Assembly: GCF_007035645.1 (NCBI RefSeq) | Contig: NZ_AP019632.1 | Span: forward strand, 2,790,001 to 2,854,000 | Length of the DNA stretch: 64,000 nt | Direction: 5' to 3' | Source: Enterobacter asburiae | GTDB lineage: Bacteria; Pseudomonadota; Gammaproteobacteria; Enterobacterales; Enterobacteriaceae | Shown here: positions 50,039 to 59,216 of the stretch, in pieces | How the letters are laid out: the number at the start of each line of letters is the position of its first letter | How positions within the stretch are numbered: the first letter of the stretch is position 1 | Notes under the pieces: model-generated | Told to the model about the DNA's origin: nothing | Databases searched by the model: none | Seen by the model: the letters and a program-made list of their open reading frames with translations, nothing else | Translations under genes and position numbers: made by a program

Positions 50039-50581
50039 TCAGCTCTCCAGCTCTTGTCTGCGCTGAGTCAGAAGCCGCTGATAAAGATGCGTGGTGTCGT
50101 CGTCGAAACAGACAAAAATCACCTTCTCTGGCAGCGGTTTTAGCGACAAATAGCGGTAAACCGTTTCAACGGCGATCGTTGCGGCAGCGGCCTTAGGGTA
50201 ACCATACACGCCGGTGCTGATGGCCGGAAACGCCATCGTTTTATAACCGTTGTCGGCGGCCAGTCGCAGACAGTTCCGGTAAGCCTCTTCCAGAATACTC
50301 GCTTCGTGCTGGTCCCCGCCATGCCAGACCGGCCCTACCGCGTGAATTACCGCTCTCGCAGGCAGATTGCCCGCCAGCGTAATCACCGCATGACCGGGAG
50401 GACATTCGCCCTGCTGTTGCCGCACGGTTTTACAGGCTTCCAGCAGCTGCGGTCCGGCTGCCCGGTGAATAGCCCCGTCCACGCCGCCCCCACCCATCAG
50501 GGATGGATTGGCCGCATTGACGATAACGTCGACGTGTACTGTCGTAATATCGCCATGAATAATTTCAATTTGCGGTTTCAT
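50039..50581 (-). CDS. ymdB: O-acetyl-ADP-ribose deacetylase / RNase III modulator YmdB
   Basis: 180 residues from [18 protein letters not shown]; a start 5 codons upstream is less likely. Single macro domain with [20 protein letters not shown] and ISTGVYGYP. It deacetylates O-acetyl-ADP-ribose and in E. coli inhibits RNase III. It is separated from ymdA by 106 bases. Confidence 0.93.
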   Translation of the reverse strand: MKPQIEIIHGDITTVHVDVIVNAANPSLMGGGGVDGAIHRAAGPQLLEACKTVRQQQGECPPGHAVITLAGNLPARAVIHAVGPVWHGGDQHEASILEEAYRNCLRLAADNGYKTMAFPAISTGVYGYPKAAAATIAVETVYRYLSLKPLPEKVIFVCFDDDTTHLYQRLLTQRRQELES

Positions 50582-50687
50582 AAAGCCCCTCTGCAACCCG
50601 CCATTTTCTTAAGTGTATCGCAGAGGAGACCGGGAGAAAAAACTATCAGAAAAAATCCTCATCCACCGCAGGGCGGGAGAGCACGCA

Positions 50688-51008
50688 TTAGCGATACTGG
50701 ATTTCGACAACCGCGAGCGTTTTTTCAGGATTAAGGTATTTCATATTGAGCGTTGCCACGTTTGAATCGCTCACTTTCCCGCTAAGCGCCTCTTCATAGC
50801 TGACCATACGCGTTTGCATACGGTTATTATCTGGACATGACATTGCAAACTGTTGCTTCTGGGGGGCGACTTCACAGGGGTCGGCAACAATGGCACCGCG
50901 GAAATGAATGACGCCACCGTCAACAACCGTGGCCGAATAAGCCGGGATACTCAAAGCAGAAACGACCAGACCCAGACCTGCCACGAGTCGAGCAAAATAG
51001 TTGTTCAT
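50688..51008 (-). CDS. ymdA: Small exported pilin-like protein, probable YmdA
   Basis: 106 residues. Signal peptide MNNYFARLVAGLGLVVSALS..AYSA, then VIHFRGAIVADPCEV and a second Cys (AMSCPDN). The start of the mature part looks like a fimbrial adhesin subunit (iHFxGxIvxxxC...C), but it is too short for a pilin. Position between csgC and ymdB equals ymdA of E. coli. RBS GAGGAG. Function unknown. Confidence 0.7.
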   Translation of the reverse strand: MNNYFARLVAGLGLVVSALSIPAYSATVVDGGVIHFRGAIVADPCEVAPQKQQFAMSCPDNNRMQTRMVSYEEALSGKVSDSNVATLNMKYLNPEKTLAVVEIQYR

Positions 51009-51172
51009 TATAGGTACTCCTCAATGAAAATCGTCCATGAGGGGTAAACGCGCTTCATTTATTATGACAAACGAAGTTTCACGTTACGGAACATAACGAC
51101 CTGGTCCCTGATATCAGCATAGCTCAACGGCCCAGACCCGCCACATTCACAACCTATTGATTTAATGGGTTT

Positions 51173-51505
51173 TCATAGCGAACGTTCCGCTGGCGACCAC
51201 TGTTGTGATAAATGTAGCGATTTACCGTCTGAAACGGTGACAACGATTTTTACCGTGTCTCCCTCATTAATATTTAAACTCAGGCGCATTAAATCAATCG
51301 TCTGATTAGCGGGTATAAAAAGTGTGTTTTGCTGCCGGGAAGAACTCTGCCCTCCCTGCCCTTCTCGTAAAGAAACAATCTGAACCTGACAATCACACGA
51401 CTGCGCCAGAGTGACCTGAGGAACAATGGTGGTCATATTTTCCTGCTGTGACGTTTTGAAGGTTATCTGGCTGGAAAGCGCGGCAAGTAGAATTAAGGTA
51501 TTCAT
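51173..51505 (-). CDS. csgC: Curli assembly inhibitor CsgC
   Basis: 110 residues from MNTLILLAALSSQITFKTSQ, the E. coli length; the frame is open further upstream into csgA. Periplasmic immunoglobulin-like protein with a CxC pair (SCDCQVQIVSL) that stops CsgA from forming amyloid too early. It is beyond the csgA terminator, so expression depends on read-through. Confidence 0.93.
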   Translation of the reverse strand: MNTLILLAALSSQITFKTSQQENMTTIVPQVTLAQSCDCQVQIVSLREGQGGQSSSRQQNTLFIPANQTIDLMRLSLNINEGDTVKIVVTVSDGKSLHLSQQWSPAERSL

Positions 51506-51517
51506 GATGAACTCCCG

Positions 51518-51548
51518 AAAAAAAACAGGGCTGATGCCCTGTTTTTTT
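51518..51548 (-). terminator. Terminator between csgA and csgC
   Basis: ACAGGGC-ATCA-GCCCTGT followed on the minus strand by TTTTTTT; flanked by A-runs, so it works in both directions. It explains a high csgBA and low csgC message level. Confidence 0.9.
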
Positions 51549-51566
51549 GTAGCACAGATTTCAGTA

Positions 51567-52019
51567 TCAGTACTGATGAGCTGACGCGTGGTTACCAAAA
51601 CCGATCTGGGTAACGTTAACAGTCGAGTTGGACGCAGTCTGGTCTACGAGTGCACCGTTAAAGCCGCCGGACTGGCTAACGTTCATAACGGATTTTTTAC
51701 TGTTCCACTGATCAAGTGTCGCACTGTTGCCAAAACCTTTCTGGGTCAGGTTGATTTTACTGTCATCAGAACCCTGACCAACGTCAGCACCGTTAAAGCC
51801 GCCGGTCTGGCTAATATTCAGGACGGAATTTCTGGCGTCTGTCTGCAGGGCAACCGCGGAGTTACCGCCACCGTTCTGATAAATATTCAGGGTTGAATTT
51901 GGGCCACTATATCCACCATGACCATGTCCATGACCCCATCCGCCCTGATTAATAGAACCCGCCATAGCACTACCAGAAACTACGATTGCTGCAAGTGCTG
52001 CCACTTTGATAAATTTCAT
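51567..52019 (-). CDS. csgA: Major curlin subunit CsgA
   Basis: 150 residues. Signal peptide ending AMAG, an N-terminal targeting segment, then five repeats of the type SxLNIxQxGxxNxA (for instance STLNIYQNGGGNSAVALQ, SVLNISQTGGFNGADVGQ, STVNVTQIGFGNHASAHQ). These fold into the amyloid beta-helix. The targeting segment is His-rich, GGWGHGHGHGGYSG, unlike E. coli. RBS GGGGG. Confidence 0.96.
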   Translation of the reverse strand: MKFIKVAALAAIVVSGSAMAGSINQGGWGHGHGHGGYSGPNSTLNIYQNGGGNSAVALQTDARNSVLNISQTGGFNGADVGQGSDDSKINLTQKGFGNSATLDQWNSKKSVMNVSQSGGFNGALVDQTASNSTVNVTQIGFGNHASAHQY

Positions 52020-52060
52020 GGTAAACCCCCATCGGATTGATTAAAGTCGTCGCGAACGCG

Positions 52061-52516
52061 CTAATGTTGAATAACGTTAATCGCCATTTGCGACTGTTTC
52101 TGCACTACAACTGCGGTTTTCTGCGTACCGTACTGCGTAATATTTGCTCTATTACCCGACCCTTTCTGGATAATTTTCGCGCTATTACCGTATCCATCTT
52201 GCGTAATACCTGCATCATTCCCGTTACCGCTCTGATCGATCCAGGCTAAATTGTAACTCCCTGATTGATCAACTCTCGCTCTGTTACCCGCCCCATCCTG
52301 AGATACAATGGATAAGAGTCTTGAACCGTCCTGGCTAACCTCAGCGTTATTGAAAACGCCCCGTTGACCAATAATGGCTGCCTGATTGAGTGATGAAAGA
52401 CTTAATTCGTTAACCGCAAAGTTATATTCAGCATTTGCCAAATCTGAATTCGCTGCGGTTACAAATCCAGGCGCACCCAGTAATGTAAACATCATAATTA
52501 ACGATGTGTTTTTCAT
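52061..52516 (-). CDS. csgB: Curlin minor subunit (nucleator) CsgB
   Basis: 151 residues. Signal peptide to VTAA, then imperfect repeats (AAIIGQRGVFNNAEVSQ, YNLAWIDQSGNGNDAGITQ) with a last repeat rich in K and Q that anchors to the outer membrane. It nucleates CsgA. It starts csgBA(C) with a CsgD box 126 bases upstream. Confidence 0.95.
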   Translation of the reverse strand: MKNTSLIMMFTLLGAPGFVTAANSDLANAEYNFAVNELSLSSLNQAAIIGQRGVFNNAEVSQDGSRLLSIVSQDGAGNRARVDQSGSYNLAWIDQSGNGNDAGITQDGYGNSAKIIQKGSGNRANITQYGTQKTAVVVQKQSQMAINVIQH

Positions 52517-52641
52517 GTTGTCACCCTGGACCTGGCTATTTAATCACGCCATAACCCTATAACAATGCTACTTGTTAAAACGACTCGTATTGTGTTAACG
52601 CGTCGTTACGGTGAAGAGTATGTCCGCTGAAACATTTTAAA

Positions 52642-52652
52642 TATCTCACCCG
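52642..52652 (-). promoter_or_regulatory. CsgD operator of csgBA
   Basis: On the minus strand CGGGTGAGATA, exact to the published CsgD motif CGGGKGAKNKA. It is followed by TTTAAAA and lies 126 bases upstream of the csgB start. Confidence 0.85.
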
Positions 52653-53080
52653 CGCGGCTTATTTTTATTTATCGGCTCACCACAAAGTCGTAATTTACAT
52701 CAAAAATCACTTTAATCAGGTCAGCTTATATTTTTTATTAAGCAGGTCTTGCGATCGGGTTGTACAACGGGATGAAGGCTGTCCAGGCGTCATCCCGCGT
52801 TGTTTAAACGTAACGGCTGGAGATCATTTTTCTCAGTGCGTGACACGACGCCTGTTTTCTTAAGCCAGGCAGTAGCCCATTCATGGGCTTAGAAATAATC
52901 TGAAACTCATACTTAATCACTGCTGCGTAAAAATAACAAATAACCTCAAAAATCAATCATATAAAAATATTTGTATGATTTTTAAAATCTGTGCACATCT
53001 ATTTATATGTACAACTTTTTCATCAATTATTACCATTAACAACAAGCAGTTTTCACAAATTAATATTGATTTTTACATTC

Positions 53081-53280
53081 TGTTACACGTTTAACACTTG
53101 CTTTAAACTTCGTAAAAGCTAGATTGAAATTAGATGTACGAAATTGGTTTTATATTTACCTCCCTGTGGAGGTTATGGTCTGATTCTACACACAGCAGTG
53201 CAACATCTGTCAGTACTTCTGGTGTCCTCTAATAAACAGGAGGACAGCTGCCAGGTGCCCAAAAAAAGTGGGGTTTCATC
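53081..53280 (+). promoter_or_regulatory. csgD promoter and long 5' leader
   Basis: An OmpR-type site TGTTACACGTTTAACACTTG at 53081-53100 is followed by a sigma-S-like extended -10 GCTAGATT ending at 53125. By likeness to E. coli (148-nt leader) transcription would start near 53133. The leader keeps the block CACAGCAGTGCAACATCTG then TCAGTACTTCTGG, the stem-loop zone where OmrA/B, McaS, RprA and GcvB act in E. coli, and GGGGTTTCATC before the ATG. Confidence 0.8.
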
Positions 53281-53931
53281 ATGTATAATGAAGTCCATAG
53301 TTTACATGGTCATACATTACTGTTGATCACAAAACCTTCTTTGCAAGCGACAGCGTTATTACAACATTTAAAGCAATCTTTATCACTGAACGGGAAATTG
53401 CATAATATTCAACGTTCTTTTGATGATATTGCACCTGGCAGCATCATTCTTTTCGATATGATGGAAGCTGATAAAAAGCTTATCCATTACTGGCAAGATA
53501 TTTTAAGCAGGAAAAACAATAATATCCGCGTGCTATTGTTGAATACGCCTGATGAATATCCTTTCAGAGATATTGAAAGCTGGCCGCATATCAATGGCGT
53601 GTTCTACGTCACGGAAGAAGAAGACCGGGTGGTAGAGGGGCTGCAAGGTATATTACGCGGAGAGTGTTATTTTTCGCAAAAGCTTGCCAGCTATCTCATC
53701 ACGCACTCTGGAAATTATCGCTATAACAGTTCAGAGTCCGCGCTGCTCACGCACCGTGAGAAAGAGATCCTGAACAAGTTACGCATTGGTGCTTCAAATA
53801 TTGAAATCGCCCGTTCGTTATTTATCAGCGAAAATACGGTAAAGACGCACCTTTATAATCTTTTCAAGAAGATAGCTGTTAAAAACCGAACTCAGGCTGT
53901 TTCGTGGGCAAACGATAACCTCAGGCGTTAA
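53281..53931 (+). CDS. csgD: Curli and biofilm master regulator CsgD
   Basis: 216 residues. The N-terminal receiver-like domain precedes a LuxR-type helix-turn-helix ([20 protein letters not shown], then [20 protein letters not shown]). It turns on csgBA, and in E. coli also the diguanylate cyclase gene for cellulose. First gene of csgDEFG. Confidence 0.96.
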   Translation: MYNEVHSLHGHTLLLITKPSLQATALLQHLKQSLSLNGKLHNIQRSFDDIAPGSIILFDMMEADKKLIHYWQDILSRKNNNIRVLLLNTPDEYPFRDIESWPHINGVFYVTEEEDRVVEGLQGILRGECYFSQKLASYLITHSGNYRYNSSESALLTHREKEILNKLRIGASNIEIARSLFISENTVKTHLYNLFKKIAVKNRTQAVSWANDNLRR

Positions 53932-53935
53932 TCAC

Positions 53936-54325
53936 ATGAAGCGCACGTTGAGTTGGATCGCCGCAGCGAGTTTCCTGCTCGCTGCCGGGAATCTGAAGGC
54001 CGTCGAGGTCGAAGTTCCCGGATTGTTAACAGACCACACTGTCTCATCGGTCGGGCACAGTTTTTACCGCGCCTTCAGTGACAAATGGGACAGTACCTAC
54101 ACCGGAAATATAACAATCAACGAGCGGCCCAGTGCACGATGGGGAAGTTGGATAACAATAACGGCTAATCAGTACGTTATTTATCAAACGTTTTTATTCC
54201 CGACCAAAATAGACTTCGATAAAAACGTAGCCTTAGCACTGGCACAATCAGAAGACGCTATTAATCGCCTGCAAATAGATAAAGCCCTATTAAGCACCAG
54301 CGATTTAGCAAAAGACGAGTTCTAG
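53936..54325 (+). CDS. csgE: Curli secretion specificity factor CsgE
   Basis: 129 residues. Signal peptide ([22 protein letters not shown]), then a mature domain with [19 protein letters not shown]. It caps the periplasmic side of the CsgG pore. It begins 4 bases after the csgD stop. Confidence 0.95.
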   Translation: MKRTLSWIAAASFLLAAGNLKAVEVEVPGLLTDHTVSSVGHSFYRAFSDKWDSTYTGNITINERPSARWGSWITITANQYVIYQTFLFPTKIDFDKNVALALAQSEDAINRLQIDKALLSTSDLAKDEF

Positions 54326-54348
54326 CGAACCGATATGCGGAGGCTGTC

Positions 54349-54762
54349 ATGCGTATTGCATATGCAGTTGTTTCGATAATGCTGATAACACCCATAAGCT
54401 GGGCCGGAAACATGACGTTTCAGTTCCGTAACCCTAACTTTGGCGGTAACCCTAATAACGGCGCGTTCCTGCTGAACGAAGCCCAGGCGCAAAACTCCTA
54501 TAAGGATCCCAGCTTAAAGGATTTTAGCGTTGATACCCCGTCCGCACTGGACAACTTCACTCAAGCTATTCAGTCGCAGATTTTAGGGGGGTTACTGACC
54601 AACATTAATACCGGTAAACCCGGCCGCATGGTGACCAACGACTTTATCGTTGATATCGCCAATACTGACGGACAGCTTCAGTTGAACGTGACCGATCGTA
54701 AAACCGGAAGAATCTCCACCATTCAGGTTTCCGGTCTACAAAGTAATTCAACTGACTTTTAA
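54349..54762 (+). CDS. csgF: Curli assembly protein CsgF
   Basis: 137 residues. Signal peptide to SWA, mature [20 protein letters not shown]; the N-terminal part inserts into the CsgG channel. It links pore and nucleator CsgB. RBS GGAGG at 54339. Confidence 0.95.
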   Translation: MRIAYAVVSIMLITPISWAGNMTFQFRNPNFGGNPNNGAFLLNEAQAQNSYKDPSLKDFSVDTPSALDNFTQAIQSQILGGLLTNINTGKPGRMVTNDFIVDIANTDGQLQLNVTDRKTGRISTIQVSGLQSNSTDF

Positions 54763-54788
54763 ACAATAGCTAAATAAGGACAACGATC

Positions 54789-55622
54789 ATGCAGCGCTTC
54801 CTGATATTTGTTGCAGTGTGCTTATTGAGCGGTTGTTTAACTGCTCCACCTAAAGAAGCTGCAAAACCGACATTAATGCCTCGGGCCCAGAGTTATCGTG
54901 ATTTAACGCATTTACCTTCACCTACGGGGAAAATATTTGTCTCCGTATACAACATTCAGGATGAAACCGGGCAATTCAAACCTTACCCGGCAAGTAACTT
55001 CTCCACGGCTGTGCCGCAAAGCGCCACCGCCATGCTGGTTACCGCGCTCAAGGATTCGCACTGGTTTATTCCGCTGGAACGTCAGGGGCTCCAGAACCTG
55101 TTGAATGAACGCAAAATCATTCGTGCCGCTCAGGAAAATGGCACCGTCGCGGACAATAACCGCATGCCTCTGCAATCTCTGGCGGCAGCGAACGTGATGA
55201 TCGAAGGATCGATTATTGGCTACGAAAGTAACGTTAAGTCGGGTGGTGCAGGAGCTCGTTACTTCGGTATCGGTGCGGATACCCAGTACCAGCTTGACCA
55301 AATCGCCGTCAACCTGCGTGTGGTTAACGTCAGTACAGGCGAAGTGCTCTCTTCGGTGAACACCAGCAAAACCATTCTGTCTTATGAAGTGCAGGCTGGG
55401 GTATTCCGCTTCATCGATTACCAGCGTTTGCTGGAAGGTGAAATTGGCTACACCTCTAACGAGCCGGTCATGATGTGCCTGATGTCAGCCATTGAAACCG
55501 GCGTGATCTTCTTAATCAACGACGGTATTGACCGCGGGCTGTGGGATCTGCAAAACAAAGCAGACGTGCAGAACCCGATCCTGGTGAAATACCGCGATAT
55601 GTCAGTCCCTCCGGAATCCTGA
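54789..55622 (+). CDS. csgG: Curli secretion channel lipoprotein CsgG
   Basis: 277 residues. The lipobox LLSGC places the acylated Cys at 16. It forms the nonameric outer-membrane pore for CsgA, CsgB and CsgF. Last gene of csgDEFG; terminator directly after. Confidence 0.96.
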   Translation: MQRFLIFVAVCLLSGCLTAPPKEAAKPTLMPRAQSYRDLTHLPSPTGKIFVSVYNIQDETGQFKPYPASNFSTAVPQSATAMLVTALKDSHWFIPLERQGLQNLLNERKIIRAAQENGTVADNNRMPLQSLAAANVMIEGSIIGYESNVKSGGAGARYFGIGADTQYQLDQIAVNLRVVNVSTGEVLSSVNTSKTILSYEVQAGVFRFIDYQRLLEGEIGYTSNEPVMMCLMSAIETGVIFLINDGIDRGLWDLQNKADVQNPILVKYRDMSVPPES

Positions 55623-55634
55623 CAGGAAGCGCAT

Positions 55635-55667
55635 AAAAAAGGCGAGATGATTATCTCGCCTTTTTTT
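55635..55667. terminator. Bidirectional terminator between csgG and ycdZ
   Basis: AAAAAA-GGCGAGAT-GATT-ATCTCGCC-TTTTTTT, a perfect 8-bp stem with both tails. Confidence 0.95.
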
Positions 55668-56148
55668 ATTCGCTCACCGCAGTGATGTTTTGCGCTTTTC
55701 CCCGTCGCGACGCCAGCCAAAGACCGCTGTTTTTCATGGCATAGCCAAACAGCAACCCCAGCGCCAGGGAGGGAACCACCAGCTTCCAGTCACCCTGCCC
55801 TGCAAAGGTCGCGCACGCCCCCATAAAGGTCCCCGGCACAAATGAAAGCAGCAGATGCTTAGCCTGGATGCACATTAAAAAGGCAACGACACCCGTCATG
55901 ACGTACCCCAGCATCTCCAGATGCGGCGCCAGCGCGCTGCCCTTCATAATCACCAGCGCCCAGATAACACCGCTCATCAGCGTGCAGCCAGAGATAAAGA
56001 GCCCTTTGACGCCCCCCTGCGGACAGGCGAAATAGGCGGTGCAGCCGAGGAACCCGGCCCAGCTGAGCAATCCGAGAGACACGGCTACCCATCCCCAGAG
56101 TCCGGAGAGAATACCTGTCGTTAGTGCGATACAAAGTAATATATTCAT
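55666..56148 (-). CDS. ycdZ: DUF1097 inner-membrane protein YcdZ
   Basis: 160 residues from MNILLCIALTTGILSGLWGW; an ATG 3 codons upstream exists. About five membrane helices. The FACPQGG and GTFMGACATFAGQG segments are conserved in the family. Function unknown; it sits between the curli locus and ycdY as in E. coli. Confidence 0.9.
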   Translation of the reverse strand: MNILLCIALTTGILSGLWGWVAVSLGLLSWAGFLGCTAYFACPQGGVKGLFISGCTLMSGVIWALVIMKGSALAPHLEMLGYVMTGVVAFLMCIQAKHLLLSFVPGTFMGACATFAGQGDWKLVVPSLALGLLFGYAMKNSGLWLASRRGKAQNITAVSE

Positions 56149-56244
56149 GGCGCGCATCTTAGCAGATGCGCACTATAGAAATGAGATCAGAAGCACATTA
56201 CGTGCAAGTTGAAATGTTGAGTTGCAGAATTTATGTGATCTAAA

Positions 56245-56799
56245 TCACTCTTCGTTCTCTTCTTCCAGCTCATCCCACATTGCCGCAATAGCGTCGCGGG
56301 TCAGCGGGGCCAGAGTTCTCCAGAACGGCGAGGTGGCATGCGCTTCGACTTTACCCAGGAATGTCCCGACCCACGGCAGCAGGTACGTTTCGAACAAGGT
56401 TTCGATGGCTTCATTCTCATCATCACCGGCGTTGTCTTCGATCCAGGACGCCGCCAGCAGCAGCGTACCGATATGATCGGCTGGCGTATCGCTCAGCGGC
56501 ATACCGCGCGTGGAGAGGAACGCGCGGACTTCCGCTTCCGTTGCCCCGTCCTGCCAGGCTGAACGGTATGGCGAAACGCGGCACTCATCGCCGACGAACA
56601 GCGCATTGTAGTCCGTCGCGATCTGCTGCATGTCGCAGCTTTTTTGCAGACGTTCCAGTAAATCATCCTGTTCCAGCGGCCAGTTCTGCGCCAGTTTGCC
56701 TTCACGAATTAACGTAAAGAGCGGAACCAACAGCGGGTCTTGCGGCTGGCGATAATAGAGCGTACCCAGCACGCGGCAGAGGATGGAAAACTCGTTCAT
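56245..56799 (-). CDS. ycdY: TorD/DmsD-family chaperone YcdY
   Basis: 184 residues from MNEFSILCRVLGTLYYRQPQ, the E. coli length. All-helical redox enzyme maturation fold (PYRSAW and TPADHIGTLLLAASW are typical). In E. coli YcdY helps load zinc into YcdX. It is 21 bases downstream of ycdX. Confidence 0.92.
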   Translation of the reverse strand: MNEFSILCRVLGTLYYRQPQDPLLVPLFTLIREGKLAQNWPLEQDDLLERLQKSCDMQQIATDYNALFVGDECRVSPYRSAWQDGATEAEVRAFLSTRGMPLSDTPADHIGTLLLAASWIEDNAGDDENEAIETLFETYLLPWVGTFLGKVEAHATSPFWRTLAPLTRDAIAAMWDELEEENEE

Positions 56800-56820
56800 T
56801 TTTATGATTCCATTACACAA

Positions 56821-57558
56821 TTAAAGATCGGCAAATTCGGCTATCGGTTCCATTCCGCGCGACTCGAGGAAATCGAGCATGCGGCGTGGGGTCACGTTCA
56901 GGATTTGCGCTTCCGGGAAGTTAACATCATTCAGCACTTTCAGGCACTCGCTGAAATCGCCCAGCGTAAACGCGGTATGAGAATCTGAGCCCAGCGCCAC
57001 CATGCCACCTGCGTCACGCACGGCGGCAGCCACTTCGCGGCAGTTGGCTTCACTGCCCTTACGCGAGTGCACAAAGGAGGAGTTGTTAATCTCCAGCGCC
57101 ACGCGGTGCTTCGCTGCCGCCTGCGCGACAGCCTGAATATCAATCGGATACCTCGGGTTACCGGGGTGGCTGATAATGTGCACATTGCCGCTGGCAATGG
57201 TGGCAATCATCGCCGCGGTGTTGGTGTCTTTATCCTGAGGCGGGAAAACCGGCTCATGAAAACCGGCGAGGATAAGGTCAAGAGACGTCAGCATCGGGCC
57301 GGTGCAGTCGATCTCACCGTCGGTATTTTTGATGTTCGCCTCAATGCCGCGCAGTATCCCAATGCCGTCCACCAGACGTGGCCAGATCCGCATATTCACA
57401 AAATGCCAGTAGTGCGGCGCATCCGCCATGTCCGGGCCATGATCGGTGATCGCGAACAGCTTGATGCCTTTAAGCTTCGCCTGGGCGATATAATCATGGA
57501 GGTTGCTATACGCGTGGGTGCTGGCGACGGTGTGCATATGCAGGTCAACGGGATACAT
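56821..57558 (-). CDS. ycdX: PHP-domain phosphatase YcdX
   Basis: 245 residues. Trinuclear zinc PHP fold with H7 and H9 in [17 protein letters not shown] and [12 protein letters not shown]. It has phosphatase activity, and in E. coli it is needed for swarming together with YcdY. RBS GGAGAGAG. Confidence 0.93.
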   Translation of the reverse strand: MYPVDLHMHTVASTHAYSNLHDYIAQAKLKGIKLFAITDHGPDMADAPHYWHFVNMRIWPRLVDGIGILRGIEANIKNTDGEIDCTGPMLTSLDLILAGFHEPVFPPQDKDTNTAAMIATIASGNVHIISHPGNPRYPIDIQAVAQAAAKHRVALEINNSSFVHSRKGSEANCREVAAAVRDAGGMVALGSDSHTAFTLGDFSECLKVLNDVNFPEAQILNVTPRRMLDFLESRGMEPIAEFADL

Positions 57559-57613
57559 CTCTCTCTCCTCTGCGGTTTTTCCAAAGGATAGCAGTTATCA
57601 GCGGCGAATATTA

Positions 57614-57640
57614 GCAAAAACCCGGCGAACGCCGGGTTTC
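57614..57640 (-). terminator. Terminator after ghrA
   Basis: Minus strand AAACCCGGCG-TT-CGCCGGGTTT then TTG. It lies between ghrA and ycdX. Confidence 0.85.
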
Positions 57641-57642
57641 TC

Positions 57643-58581
57643 TCAGTAGCCGCGCTGTCTGTCGACCTGACCGGTGACCGCGTTACCCTTTTCCATTTCG
57701 CTGATGGTATGGGATATATACGCCACCGCTTCTGCCGGACGCGTCACGGCAGCCACGTGCGGGGTCATCGCCACGCGCGGGTGCGCCCACAGCGGGCTTT
57801 CCGCGGGCAGCGGCTCACGGCTATAGACATCCAGCATGGCGCCTTTTAGCTTTCCGCTGTCCAGCGCCTTCAGCAGATCGCCTTCCACGACATGGACCCC
57901 GCGCGCCAGGTTCATCAGGTAGCTCTGATCGACGAGCTGATTGAGCAGGGCTTCATTGATGATCCCTACCGTTTCCGCCGTGTTTGGCAGCAGGTTAATA
58001 AGCACGCGTGTCCCTTTCAGGAATGCAGGAAGCTCATCCGTTCCGGCAAAACTCTCAACGCCCGGATAATCCTTGCGGCTGCGGCTCCAGCAGCGCAACG
58101 GGAATCCCCACGGGGCAAGCGCTTCGGCCACTTTTGAGCCCAGCACGCCCGCACCGAGTATGCCGATCGTAAAGTCTTCGCGATGGTACTCCGGCAGCGG
58201 CTCCCAGTGGGCTCGCTGTTTAAAGGCCTGATAATCATCAAAGCGGCGGAACCAATGCAGTACCTGGCTCACGGCATATTCCTGCATTTGCTGGCCCATT
58301 CCGGTATCTTCCAGGCGGAAAAGGGGGATCTCTTCCGGCAGCATTTCAGGGTGTGCCTTCAGTTTGCTCAGAATGGAATCCACGCCGGCTCCCAGGGCAA
58401 AAACGGCCTTCAGCTTGCGGCCCTGGAGCATTTCTACCGGAGGATGCCAGACCAGCGCATAGTCAGCATGTTCATTATCGCCACGCTTCCACTCGCGAAC
58501 GCGTGCGCCGGGTAACGCCGCCGAAAGCGCCTTGATCCAGTATGCCGTATCAAACGTGGGGTGATAGAAAAGTATATCCAT
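57643..58581 (-). CDS. ghrA: Glyoxylate/hydroxypyruvate reductase A
   Basis: 312 residues from [20 protein letters not shown], the E. coli length; ATG two codons earlier also possible. D-2-hydroxyacid dehydrogenase with the NADP motif [16 protein letters not shown], catalytic Arg in [10 protein letters not shown] and His in PHVAAVTRP. It reduces glyoxylate to glycolate and hydroxypyruvate to glycerate. Confidence 0.95.
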   Translation of the reverse strand: MDILFYHPTFDTAYWIKALSAALPGARVREWKRGDNEHADYALVWHPPVEMLQGRKLKAVFALGAGVDSILSKLKAHPEMLPEEIPLFRLEDTGMGQQMQEYAVSQVLHWFRRFDDYQAFKQRAHWEPLPEYHREDFTIGILGAGVLGSKVAEALAPWGFPLRCWSRSRKDYPGVESFAGTDELPAFLKGTRVLINLLPNTAETVGIINEALLNQLVDQSYLMNLARGVHVVEGDLLKALDSGKLKGAMLDVYSREPLPAESPLWAHPRVAMTPHVAAVTRPAEAVAYISHTISEMEKGNAVTGQVDRQRGY

Positions 58582-58750
58582 TGTCATTCCTGCCTTTTAT
58601 TGCGCTGATTTATTTTGCTTTTTCACTGGACGGTCAGCATAACAAATTTATAGCGCAACTGTGTTGCTGATAAAAAAGACGCTTTCAGCACATTTAAGAA
58701 TCATGTTGCCTGAAGTTTGTCTAAACGCGCTAAATTACTGAAAAAGTGAG

Positions 58751-58779
58751 TTGACGGCAGTTCGGCTTTTCCTTACATT
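58751..58779 (+). promoter_or_regulatory. Promoter of the first tRNA-Ser gene
   Basis: TTGACG, 17 bases, TACATT, then the GC-rich discriminator AGCGCCCGTCCC, a feature of stable-RNA promoters under stringent control. Confidence 0.8.
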
Positions 58780-58813
58780 AGCGCCCGTCCCGGCAACAAC
58801 GGGATGACAATAT

Positions 58814-58901
58814 GGTGAGGTGTCCGAGTGGCTGAAGGAGCACGCCTGGAAAGTGTGTATACGGCAACGTATCGGGGGTTCGAATCCCCCCCTCACCGCC
58901 A
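58814..58901 (+). tRNA. serX: tRNA-Ser (anticodon GGA), copy 1
   Basis: 88 nt with encoded CCA at 58899-58901. The acceptor stem pairs GGTGAGG with CCTCACC, a long variable arm is present as in type II tRNAs, and the anticodon GGA is at 58848-58850 (reads UCC/UCU). Place beside ghrA equals E. coli serX. The body is identical to the second gene at 61928. Confidence 0.96.
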
Positions 58902-59122
58902 TATTTGAAGAAGAGCTCGCATGAAAATGCGGGCTTTTTTTTCGCATATTGCATGCCTGCGGGGGGATGAGAATCCCCGACCGGGGTTCGACAACTGGCG
59001 ACAGCCAGTTGGACAGACTGAGAGCGTAGCGAACAGGCTGCCCGCAGGGCGAGCGAAGCGAGTCAATCCCCCCCTCACCGCCATATTTGAAGAAGAGCTC
59101 GTACGAAAGTACGGGCTTTTTT
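58902..59122 (+). repeat. 182-bp repeat with tRNA-Ser 3' end, locus 1
   Basis: After the tRNA comes hairpin terminator AGCTCGCAT-GAAA-ATGCGGGCT-T8 (58914-58942), then a structured spacer with CAACTGGC/GCCAGTTG, then the last 19 bases of the tRNA gene again (59065-59083), and a second terminator (59096-59122). The repeat period is 182 bp from CCA to CCA. The form matches the RtT repeats downstream of E. coli tyrT (178-bp units each starting with 19 bp of the tRNA 3' end). Confidence 0.88.
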
Positions 59123-59179
59123 CTTTTATATTCTCCGTAAAGGGGGGATAAGAACCTTGAAACTCCCAGCGCTCTTTAT

Positions 59180-59210
59180 GTCGGGTGGCGCTGCGCTTAC
59201 CCGACCTACA
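59180..59210. repeat. REP-like palindrome after the LysR gene
   Basis: GTCGGGTGGCGCTGCGC then TTACCCGACCTACA, a typical REP sequence. It lies 7 bases beyond the stop of the LysR gene. Confidence 0.75.
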
Positions 59211-59216
59211 AAGTCT

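Larger units (their letters stand above)
52517..53280. other. csgB-csgD intergenic control region (764 bp)
   Basis: There is no gene here. It holds the CsgD operator near csgB (52642-52652), then an AT-rich stretch from about 52880 to 53110 with an AATCATA/TATGATT dyad at 52955-52980 and IHF-like A/T tracts. Closer to csgD come the promoter and leader. In E. coli this region binds OmpR, IHF, H-NS, CpxR and MlrA. Length and ends agree with E. coli (about 750 bp), but the middle differs. Confidence 0.8.

Noticed and set aside
51567..52516. Regular repeats in csgA/csgB, considered as a CRISPR-like array
   Set aside because: They are in-frame amyloid repeats of curlin with divergent DNA sequence, not identical repeats with unique spacers.
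58921..59151. Short basic ORF in the tRNA-Ser repeat (and its twin at 62035-62220)
   Set aside because: It begins inside a terminator stem and reads through the RNA structure and tRNA tail; the unit length of 182 is not a multiple of 3. It recalls the Tpr ORF of tyrT, but nothing supports translation.
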